Shown here piece after piece: positions 1-5,547 of a stretch of DNA of 10,374 nucleotides; positions within the stretch are counted from its first letter, which is position 1; each line of letters begins with the position of its first letter. A program made the position numbers and the translations under genes. Below the pieces are notes generated by a model, which made no database searches, was not told the DNA's origin, and worked only from the letters and a program-made list of their open reading frames with translations. Source of the DNA: an uncultured Sphingomonadales bacterium (GTDB lineage: Bacteria; Pseudomonadota; Alphaproteobacteria; Sphingomonadales; Sphingomonadaceae). The stretch is from positions 1-10,374 of the forward strand of contig CAJBSR010000428.1 in NCBI GenBank assembly GCA_903958285.1, read 5' to 3'.

Positions 1-190
1 CATCGCCCAACAGCGGATCGGCCCCAACCGCACCGCGATGGTCGATGTTGACGAGAATTTCGAGGCCGCGTTTGACGGTTTCGTGCGATTTCACGCCTTT
101 AATATTGGCAACAAAGCCGACACCGCACGCATCATGTTCGTTGCGCGCGTCATAAAGACCCTGATTCGCTGGAAACCCAAATTCGCCCAA
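1..190 (-). CDS. gltB: Glutamate synthase (NADPH) large chain, N-terminal part; runs off the left edge
   Basis: The enzyme makes two glutamates from glutamine and 2-oxoglutarate in cytoplasmic ammonia assimilation. About 63 N-terminal residues are present. They carry the class II (Ntn-type) glutamine amidotransferase start: NEHDACGVGFVANIKG, then ILVNIDHRGAVGADPLLGD. In this family the Cys of the ACGVG motif (codon at 125-127) becomes the new N-terminal nucleophile after propeptide removal. I chose the TTG at 190-188 because a GGAGG Shine-Dalgarno (196-200) lies five bases before it, giving a 21-residue propeptide. The alternative is the in-frame ATG at 205-203, five codons upstream, which has no visible ribosome site. 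An in-frame TGA lies seven codons before that ATG. The gene is on the same strand as tig but sits beyond the tig terminator, so it probably has its own promoter. The family is secure; the exact start is not. Confidence 0.9.
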   Translation of the reverse strand, partial: MGEFGFPANQGLYDARNEHDACGVGFVANIKGVKSHETVKRGLEILVNIDHRGAVGADPLLGD

Positions 191-195
191 AAAAA

Positions 196-200
196 CCTCC
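196..200 (-). promoter_or_regulatory. Shine-Dalgarno GGAGG for the TTG start of gltB
   Basis: On the minus strand the sequence reads GGAGG, five T, then TTG. This is the strongest Shine-Dalgarno match before any start in the window, and it decides in favour of the TTG at 190 over the ATG at 205. If the ATG were used, GGAGG would lie inside the coding region. The assignment is inferred from spacing and match only. Confidence 0.55.
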
Positions 201-216
201 AACATTGGCCGCAGCC

Positions 217-239
217 ATAGCGATTCTCACCGTCGCTAT
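217..239 (-). repeat. Inverted repeat in the gltB leader
   Basis: A perfect 7-base inverted repeat, ATAGCGA (217-223) and TCGCTAT (233-239), is separated by nine bases. It lies 12 to 50 bases upstream of the possible gltB starts. In the transcript it would form a short hairpin just ahead of the ribosome site. As DNA it could be a regulator half-site pair. No particular regulator is recognised, and a 7-base arm can occur by chance. Confidence 0.35.
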
Positions 240-315
240 AGGGGCGACCGTGGGTGTGTGAAGCCATGAAAACGTATGTCGGCGTTTAGCGCAGCTTTCA
301 CTGCTTCGGGGCCCC

Positions 316-342
316 TTAATATGGAACTTTGTTACGCGTCAA
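316..342 (-). promoter_or_regulatory. Candidate sigma70-type promoter for gltB
   Basis: On the minus strand TTGACG (337-342, five of six to the -35 consensus) is followed after 15 bases by TATTAA (316-321, four of six to the -10 consensus). The spacer is shorter than the usual 17, so this is only a candidate. It lies between the tig terminator and gltB, where a gltB promoter is expected, and would give an untranslated leader of roughly 110 to 120 bases containing the inverted repeat at 217-239. Confidence 0.3.
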
Positions 343-420
343 ATGTCTCTGAGGTCAGGTTGGCAGGGTCGCGCGGTCCAGACGGCGGTTGTGCGCGCGA
401 ATCGCTGCCGGTCTTGTCCC

Positions 421-452
421 AAAGAAAAGGCCCCCTGCTTGCGCAGAGGGCC
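421..452 (-). terminator. Rho-independent terminator of tig
   Basis: On the minus strand GGCCCTCTGC, loop GCAA, GCAGGGGGCC forms a 10-base-pair stem (429-452) with one G-T pair. It is followed by TTTTCTTT (421-428). It starts 28 bases past the tig stop codon and separates tig from gltB. The other strand also has a U-tract after the stem (CCTCTTTTTT, 453-462), so the hairpin could stop transcription in both directions, although no plus-strand gene ends here. Confidence 0.9.
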
Positions 453-480
453 CCTCTTTTTTGTCAAAGACTCTGAAAAA

Positions 481-2007
481 TCAGGCTTTTTTCTTAGCCG
501 GAGCCTTCTTGGCAGGCTTTTCAGCTGCGTCGGCTGCCGGCTTTGCAGCCTTGGCGGGCTTCTCAGCGGCTTCTGCCTTGGGCGCGGCGGCCTTTTTGGC
601 GGCTGGTTTCTTGGCTGCCTTTGGCTTTTCGTCGCCATGATCATGGCCACAGCCCGGGCCATGGACATGGCCGTCATCGCTATCGGCTTCAATCGCAGCT
701 TCCAGCTCTTCGCGGGTCACGGCGCGGTCAGTGATTTCTGCTGTTGAGAACAGGAAGTCGACGACCTTATCTTCATAAAGCGGCGCACGGATCTGTGCGG
801 CGGCCATCGGGTCCTGCTGAACGTATTGGACGAAGCGCTCCCGATCCTGCTGCGGATACTGCATCGCGGCCTGCTGGATCAGGCGGTTCATTTCCTGAGC
901 AGAGATCTGGACGTTGTTCGCCTGACCGATTTCGGACAGGAGCAGGCCCAGACGGACGCGGCGGACGGCGATGGCGAGATATTCGACGCGATCCTTTTCC
1001 ATTTCCGCGCGTGCGGCTTCCGGATCAGCTTCTTGGCCGGCTTCGTGTTCCAGCTGCGCCCAGATCTGGTTGAACTCAGCGTCCACCATCGACGGCGGAA
1101 CGTCAAAGCTGTGTGCGGCAGCCAGCTGGTCGAGCAGGCGGCGCTTCATGTGCGTGCGCGTGAGCTGGTTGAATTCCTGCTCCAGCTGACCCTTCATCAG
1201 GTCACGCAGCTGATCAATGCCTTCAAGACCCAGCGACTTGGCGAAGTCGTCGTCTGCCTTGGCTTCGTCGGCCACGCGAACGTCGCTGATGACGAGGTCA
1301 AAGGTTGCTTCCTTGCCCTTGAGATAATCGACATTGTAGTCGGCCGGGAAGGTGACGGTGATCGTCTTTTCGTCATTGGCCTTTACGCCGATGAGCTGGT
1401 CTTCAAAGCCCGGGATCAAACGACCGGTGCCGATTTCAACCGACATGCCTTCGCCGGTGCCGCCGTCAAAAGGTGTGCCGTCGACCTTGCCGACAAAGTC
1501 CATGACAACCAGATCGCCGGTGGCAGCCTTGTGGCCCTTTGGCGCGTCTTTGAAATTCTTCTGCTGCTGCGCGATGCGAAGGACAGCTTCGTCGATCGCG
1601 TCTGCGCTGGCTTCCACCGTCAGGCGCTCCAGCTTCAGGCCATCAAGGCTCGGCGTGGCGATTTCGGGCAGCACTTCGAGCGCAACCTTCACTTCGGCAT
1701 CCTTGCCATGCTCATAGCCTTCGCCCAGTTCAACGGACGGCGACATGGCGGGGCGGAGCTTTTCCTTGCCGATCAGCGACTGGACAGCTTCCTGAACCGA
1801 CGCGTTCAGCGCATCGCCCTGCAGCGCTTCGCCGTGCATCTTCTTGACGAGGTTGGCAGGCACCTTGCCGGGGCGGAAGCCGGGCATGCGCACTGTTGGT
1901 GCGAGTCGCGTGACTTCCTGTTCGACGCGCGCGGCGATATCCTTGGCGGTAATCGTCAGCGTGTAGGCGCGCTTCAGGCCTTCGTTCAACGTTTCGACAG
2001 TCTGCAT
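481..2007 (-). CDS. tig: Trigger factor, ribosome-bound chaperone and peptidyl-prolyl isomerase, with an extended C-terminal tail
   Basis: Trigger factor docks beside the ribosomal exit tunnel and shields nascent chains in the cytoplasm. The 508-residue protein has the N-terminal ribosome-binding domain with the signature GFRPGKVP (43-50). The FKBP-like isomerase domain spans about 163-244 (FVGKVDGTPFDGG, then GTGRLIPGFEDQLIG), and the helical chaperone domain about 250-440. The usual family length is about 430 to 450 residues. The excess is a tail: an acidic/His-Cys patch (DDGHVHGPGCGHDHGDE, 444-460), then about 48 residues almost entirely Lys, Ala, Pro and Glu, with AAEKPAK twice (480-486, 494-500). 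The ATG at 2007 is preceded by GAAGGA (2019-2024), 11 bases away, and the encoded start MQTVETLNEGLKRAY is typical. The gene lies 75 bases after tRNA-Leu and ends at a strong terminator. It could be read through from the tRNA or gat promoters. Identity is certain; the tail's role is unknown. Confidence 0.97.
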   Translation of the reverse strand: MQTVETLNEGLKRAYTLTITAKDIAARVEQEVTRLAPTVRMPGFRPGKVPANLVKKMHGEALQGDALNASVQEAVQSLIGKEKLRPAMSPSVELGEGYEHGKDAEVKVALEVLPEIATPSLDGLKLERLTVEASADAIDEAVLRIAQQQKNFKDAPKGHKAATGDLVVMDFVGKVDGTPFDGGTGEGMSVEIGTGRLIPGFEDQLIGVKANDEKTITVTFPADYNVDYLKGKEATFDLVISDVRVADEAKADDDFAKSLGLEGIDQLRDLMKGQLEQEFNQLTRTHMKRRLLDQLAAAHSFDVPPSMVDAEFNQIWAQLEHEAGQEADPEAARAEMEKDRVEYLAIAVRRVRLGLLLSEIGQANNVQISAQEMNRLIQQAAMQYPQQDRERFVQYVQQDPMAAAQIRAPLYEDKVVDFLFSTAEITDRAVTREELEAAIEADSDDGHVHGPGCGHDHGDEKPKAAKKPAAKKAAAPKAEAAEKPAKAAKPAADAAEKPAKKAPAKKKA

Positions 2008-2046
2008 TGGTCACTCAATCCTTCAGGAAATCTGCTAGGCCCGTCA

Positions 2047-2062
2047 TTCCTGACAACAGGAA
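2047..2062 (-). repeat. Perfect inverted repeat between tRNA-Leu and tig
   Basis: TTCCTG, loop of four, CAGGAA is a perfect 6-base-pair hairpin in the 75-base gap between the tRNA 3' end and tig. On the minus strand a T run (2061-2066) leads into it, starting upstream of the hairpin instead of following it, so it is not a standard terminator. The loop region contains TTGTCA, resembling a -35 box, but I found no good -10 box at a proper distance. It may mark the boundary where the tRNA transcript is trimmed or ends. Confidence 0.35.
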
Positions 2063-2082
2063 AAAACGGGGCTTGGCAAACC

Positions 2083-2167
2083 TGGTGCGGGCGAAGGGAC
2101 TCGAACCCCCACATCTTACGATACCAGAACCTAAATCTGGCGCGTCTACCAGTTTCGCCACGCCCGC
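2083..2167 (-). tRNA. tRNA-Leu (anticodon UAG)
   Basis: An 85-base class II tRNA. The acceptor arms GCGGGCG (2161-2167) and CGCCCGC (2087-2093) pair perfectly. They are followed by discriminator A and an encoded CCA (2083-2085). The D arm is GCG...CGC with AAACTGGTAGA in the loop. The anticodon stem CCAGA/TCTGG closes the loop TTTAGGT, giving anticodon UAG (2131-2133), which reads CUN leucine codons. A long variable arm with an ATC/GAT stem and a TTCGAGT T-loop complete the fold. The extra arm and A discriminator agree with leucine. It lies between gatB and tig on the same strand, with a likely promoter just upstream. Confidence 0.97.
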
Positions 2168-2186
2168 ATGAGGCCGGTGGGGCGGC

Positions 2187-2214
2187 GCTATAGCACGGGG
2201 AACGCGAAGGGCAA
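2187..2214 (-). promoter_or_regulatory. Probable promoter of tRNA-Leu
   Basis: On the minus strand TTGCCC (2209-2214) is followed by a 16-base spacer and TATAGC (2187-2192). The -10 box ends 19 bases before the first base of the tRNA, which would leave a short leader of about 12 bases for RNase P to remove. It sits in the gap after the gatB stop. Transcription from it could continue into tig. Confidence 0.5.
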
Positions 2215-2245
2215 GGGTGATGGCCTGCCCAACGCCAAGTTCCGC

Positions 2246-3715
2246 CTAGCCCAGCGCCTTCTTCAGAAGCTCATTCACCACCGCCGGATTGGCCTTTCCG
2301 GCCATGGCTTTCATCGTCTGGCCGACAAAGAAGCCAAATAGGGCTTCCTTGCCGCTGCGATATTGTTCCAGCTGGCCGGGGTTCTTTGCGAGCACATCGG
2401 CGATGACGGCTTCGATGGCGCCGGTGTCGCTTGTCTGCTTCAGGCCGTCGCGTTCAACGATGGTTCCCGCGCTGTCTCCGGTCTCGAGCATTTTCTCGAA
2501 CACTTGCTTTGCCAGGCTGCCAGAGAGCGTGCCATCAGTGACGAGCGTCAGCAGTTCCGCTGCCTGTGCAGGCGAGACGGGGCTGTCTTCAATCGACTTG
2601 CCAAGGCGGTTCAGCGCCCCGAACAGTTCGGACATCACCCAATTGGCGGCCTGCTTGGCCTCGGCACCCTGATCCAGAAGCGCTTCGAACCAGCGGGCGG
2701 TTTCGACCTCTGCGGTCAGAACAGCGGCGTTATAGGCGCTGATGCCAAGGACATCGACATAACGCGCGCGCTTGGCATCGGGCAGTTCGGGCAATGAGGC
2801 GCGGCATTCTTCGACAAAGGCCTCGGTCAGTTCCAGAGGCAGCAGATCGGGATCGGGGAAGTAGCGGTAATCATGCGCATCTTCCTTGGAGCGCATCGAC
2901 CGCGTCGTGCCCGTGTCCGGATTGAAGAGACGCGTTTCCTGCACAATCTTGCCCCCGGCTTCGAGCACATCGACCTGACGGTTCGCCTCATGCTCAATCG
3001 CCTGCATGACGAAGCGGACCGAGTTCACATTCTTGGTTTCTGTGCGCGTGCCCAGTTCTTCGCCCGCACGGCGGACCGAGACGTTCACGTCGGCGCGCAT
3101 CGAGCCTTCTTCCATATTGCCGTCGCACGAGCCGACATAGCGCAGGATGGCGCGCAGCTTGCGCAGATAGGCACCGGCTTCGGCCGGCGATGTCATGTCC
3201 GGCCGCGAGACGATTTCCATCAGCGCGACGCCAGAGCGGTTGAGATCGACATAAGAGCGCGTCGGATGCTGATCATGCATCAGCTTGCCCGCGTCCTGTT
3301 CCACGTGAATGCGCTCCACGCCGATGCGCTTGGCCTCAAGGATGCCTGCCTTTTCATCGGCGTCGATCTCCAGATGCCCTTCGCCGACCAGCGGGTGATA
3401 GAGCTGCGAGATCTGATATCCCTGCGGCAAATCCGCGTAGAAATAATTCTTCCGGTCAAACCGGCTCCAGCGGTTGATCTGCGCGTCGATGGCAAGGCCG
3501 GTGCGTACCGCCTGACGGATGCACTCGGCATTGGGCACAGGCAGCATGCCGGGCATGGCGGCGTCCACCAGCGAAACCTGCGTGTTCGGTTCCGCGCCGA
3601 AAGAGGCGGCGGCGCCGGAAAACAGCTTGGAGTTGGACGTGACCTGCGCGTGGACTTCAAGGCCGATCACGACCTCCCATTCACCCGTTGTGCCCTGAAT
3701 ACGATAGCTGCTCAT
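2246..3715 (-). CDS. gatB: Aspartyl/glutamyl-tRNA(Asn/Gln) amidotransferase subunit B
   Basis: GatB is the tRNA-binding and kinase subunit of GatCAB. It phosphorylates the Glu (or Asp) on mischarged tRNA so that ammonia from GatA can convert it to Gln (or Asn). The protein has 489 residues, normal for the family. Visible signatures are [11 protein letters not shown] (14-24), [19 protein letters not shown] (86-104), [14 protein letters not shown] (202-215), TETKNVNS (225-232) and [16 protein letters not shown] (281-296). A C-terminal helical YqeY-like tail ends in [10 protein letters not shown] start at ATG 3715, giving [16 protein letters not shown], because homologues begin here; the frame stays open upstream to 3778 but that part overlaps gatA. 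The start is one base after the gatA TAA and has only a poor ribosome site, so reinitiation after gatA is likely. Confidence 0.97.
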   Translation of the reverse strand: MSSYRIQGTTGEWEVVIGLEVHAQVTSNSKLFSGAAASFGAEPNTQVSLVDAAMPGMLPVPNAECIRQAVRTGLAIDAQINRWSRFDRKNYFYADLPQGYQISQLYHPLVGEGHLEIDADEKAGILEAKRIGVERIHVEQDAGKLMHDQHPTRSYVDLNRSGVALMEIVSRPDMTSPAEAGAYLRKLRAILRYVGSCDGNMEEGSMRADVNVSVRRAGEELGTRTETKNVNSVRFVMQAIEHEANRQVDVLEAGGKIVQETRLFNPDTGTTRSMRSKEDAHDYRYFPDPDLLPLELTEAFVEECRASLPELPDAKRARYVDVLGISAYNAAVLTAEVETARWFEALLDQGAEAKQAANWVMSELFGALNRLGKSIEDSPVSPAQAAELLTLVTDGTLSGSLAKQVFEKMLETGDSAGTIVERDGLKQTSDTGAIEAVIADVLAKNPGQLEQYRSGKEALFGFFVGQTMKAMAGKANPAVVNELLKKALG

Positions 3716-3716
3716 G

Positions 3717-5198
3717 TTACCACCACTTATCCGCGCGTGCCGTGAATCCGGCGCGTTCCTCGATAGCGAGGCCCGCATTCAGCACGGTCTGTTCATCCAA
3801 TGCCTTGCCGATGATCTGGAGACCCAGCGGCAGGCCGAGCGCGTCGAGGCCACCCGGCACTGACATGGCAGGAAGCCCTGCCAGCGAGGTCGGCACGGTG
3901 AAGACGTCGTTCAGATACATGGCGAGCGGATCATCCGACTTTTCGCCAAGGCCGAATGCGGCGCTCGGCGCGGTCGGGGTCAGCAGCAGATCGCACGTTT
4001 CCCAAGCCTGATCAAAGTCGCGCGCGATGAGCGTGCGGACCTTCTGCGCCTGCGTGTAATAGGCGTCGTAGAACCCGGCCGAGAGCACATAGGTGCCGAT
4101 GAGGATGCGGCGCTTGACCTCATCCCCGAAGCCAGCCGCGCGGGTCGCGGCATACATATCCTGCAGGTTCGCGCCATCGGGCAGGTCGCGAAGGCCATAA
4201 CGCACGCCATCATAGCGGGCGAGGTTGGACGACGCTTCGGCCGGCGCAATGATGTAATAGGCCGGCAATGCATATTGCGTGTGCGGCAGGGAGACGTTGA
4301 CGATCTCCGCGCCTGCATCCTTCAGCCAGTTTATGCCCTGTTCCCACAAGGCGTCGATTTCGGCTGGCATGCCGTCAACGCGATATTCCTTGGGGATGCC
4401 GACGCGCTTGCCCTTAAGGTCGGTCGAGAGTGCGGCTTCCCAATTGGGGACCGGCAGGTCGAGCGAGGTCGAATCCTTGGGGTCAAAGCCTGCCATGTTT
4501 TCGAGCAGGATCGCACAGTCGCGCACGTCGCGCGCCATGGGCCCGGCCTGATCAAGCGAGGAGGCGAAAGCGACGATGCCCCAGCGTGAGCAGCGGCCAT
4601 AGGTCGGCTTGATGCCCGAAATGCCCGTGAAGGCCGCAGGCTGGCGGATCGAGCCGCCCGTGTCCGTCCCCGTGGCACCTGGCACAAGGCGCGCAGCAAT
4701 GGCCGACGACGTGCCGCCCGACGATCCACCCGGCGCAAGCGCGGCTGTATCGCCATTGTTGCGCCGCCAGGGCGAAATCACATTGCCGAAAAAGCTCGTC
4801 TCGTTGGACGAGCCCATGGCGAACTGATCAAGGTTGAGCTTGCCGAGCATGCCCGCGCCAGCGTTCCACAGCTTGCCCGACACGGTCGATTCGTACTGCG
4901 GCACAAAGCCTTCGAGGATGTGGCTGGCTGCGGTCGTCTGCACGTCCTTGGTCGCAAAAAGATCCTTCATGCCAATCGGCACACCGGACAGCGGCTTGAG
5001 GCTGCCCGAAGCACGGTCTTTGTCCGCCTGATCGGCTGCGGCCAGCGCGATTTCCGGGGTTTCGACGATGAAGGCATTGAGCGCCTTTGCGCCGGCGACA
5101 GCCTCGTTGAAGGCGGAGGCGACATCACGCGCGGTGAAATCACCCGCTTTGAAGCCGTCGCGGATGGCAGCAATGCCTAGGTCAGTTAGGTTGGTCAT
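3717..5198 (-). CDS. gatA: Aspartyl/glutamyl-tRNA(Asn/Gln) amidotransferase subunit A (amidase)
   Basis: GatA hydrolyses glutamine and channels the ammonia to GatB in the cytoplasmic GatCAB complex. The 493 residues show the amidase signature: [10 protein letters not shown] with the catalytic Lys78, [12 protein letters not shown] with the likely cis-Ser159, and [14 protein letters not shown] with the nucleophile Ser183. These assignments follow the Lys-Ser-Ser triad known for the family. Between SPWRRNN and PGGSSGG there is a short extra NGDTAALA segment compared with the typical bacterial loop; I believe this is common in sphingomonads but cannot verify it. The ATG overlaps the gatC stop (TAATG, one shared base). 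AAGG about ten bases upstream, inside gatC, can serve as ribosome site. The product ends ARADKWW. Confidence 0.97.
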   Translation of the reverse strand: MTNLTDLGIAAIRDGFKAGDFTARDVASAFNEAVAGAKALNAFIVETPEIALAAADQADKDRASGSLKPLSGVPIGMKDLFATKDVQTTAASHILEGFVPQYESTVSGKLWNAGAGMLGKLNLDQFAMGSSNETSFFGNVISPWRRNNGDTAALAPGGSSGGTSSAIAARLVPGATGTDTGGSIRQPAAFTGISGIKPTYGRCSRWGIVAFASSLDQAGPMARDVRDCAILLENMAGFDPKDSTSLDLPVPNWEAALSTDLKGKRVGIPKEYRVDGMPAEIDALWEQGINWLKDAGAEIVNVSLPHTQYALPAYYIIAPAEASSNLARYDGVRYGLRDLPDGANLQDMYAATRAAGFGDEVKRRILIGTYVLSAGFYDAYYTQAQKVRTLIARDFDQAWETCDLLLTPTAPSAAFGLGEKSDDPLAMYLNDVFTVPTSLAGLPAMSVPGGLDALGLPLGLQIIGKALDEQTVLNAGLAIEERAGFTARADKWW

Positions 5199-5485
5199 TA
5201 TTCGATCACCTTGGGCACGGTGAAGAAGCCCTGTTCGGCCTGAGGGGCGTTCTTCAGCACGGCATCGCGGACGTCGCCATCGGTCACCACGTCGTCGCGC
5301 AGGCGCAGGACGTTGGGGATGACGGCGGTCATCGGCTGGACAGCGGACGTATCCACCTCGCCCAGCTGCTCGATCCAGCCGAGAATGTTGTTGAGTTCGG
5401 GCACCATCGCCTCGACCTGATCATCCGTAACGGCGATGCGGGCGAGCGAGGCGATCTTGCGGACGGTTGCGTGATCGACTGACAT
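5198..5485 (-). CDS. gatC: Aspartyl/glutamyl-tRNA(Asn/Gln) amidotransferase subunit C
   Basis: GatC is the small subunit that wraps around and stabilises the GatA-GatB interface. The 95-residue product has the family pattern: [33 protein letters not shown], then [15 protein letters not shown] and the conserved tail [10 protein letters not shown] start at ATG 5485 because MSVDHATV matches the family start and usual length. An in-frame ATG at 5521 would add 12 residues of non-conserved sequence and use more of the promoter gap. It is the first gene of gatCAB, reads away from priA, and its stop overlaps the gatA start. I did not find a clear promoter in the short gap; it may lie partly under the priA 5' end. 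Confidence 0.95.
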   Translation of the reverse strand: MSVDHATVRKIASLARIAVTDDQVEAMVPELNNILGWIEQLGEVDTSAVQPMTAVIPNVLRLRDDVVTDGDVRDAVLKNAPQAEQGFFTVPKVIE

Positions 5486-5521
5486 GGATGCGCGCCTAGC
5501 AGTGCCCCCGCTGGCCTGCAA

Positions 5522-5541
5522 GCCGATGGCGCGCTATCGGC
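5522..5541. promoter_or_regulatory. 20-base near-perfect palindrome in the gatC-priA gap
   Basis: GCCGATGGCG followed by CGCTATCGGC is palindromic at nine of ten positions, with GCCGAT/ATCGGC as perfect outer arms. It lies in the 62-base gap between the divergent gatC and priA starts and ends six bases before the priA ATG. Symmetry, size and position suit an operator for a dimeric regulator that could affect both genes. It has no T-tract, so it is not a terminator. No known regulator motif is recognised. Confidence 0.4.
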
Positions 5542-5547
5542 GATGCA

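Noticed and set aside
38..220. 60-codon plus-strand open frame at the left edge
   Set aside because: The minus strand encodes the conserved GltB N-terminus, so this is its shadow.
826..2193. 455-codon plus-strand open frame opposite tig and through the tRNA gene
   Set aside because: It is a shadow of tig codon bias; the translation has no recognisable domain and it reads through the antisense of a tRNA. tig itself is unmistakable.
2873..3745. 290-codon plus-strand open frame opposite gatB
   Set aside because: Antisense shadow of gatB with an Arg/His/Asp-rich translation and no domain.
3716..3778. N-terminal extension of GatB by 21 residues
   Set aside because: It overlaps the end of gatA and is unlike family N-termini, which begin near the chosen ATG.
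5486..5521. N-terminal extension of GatC by 12 residues
   Set aside because: The added residues are not family-like and the shorter form matches the usual GatC start and length.
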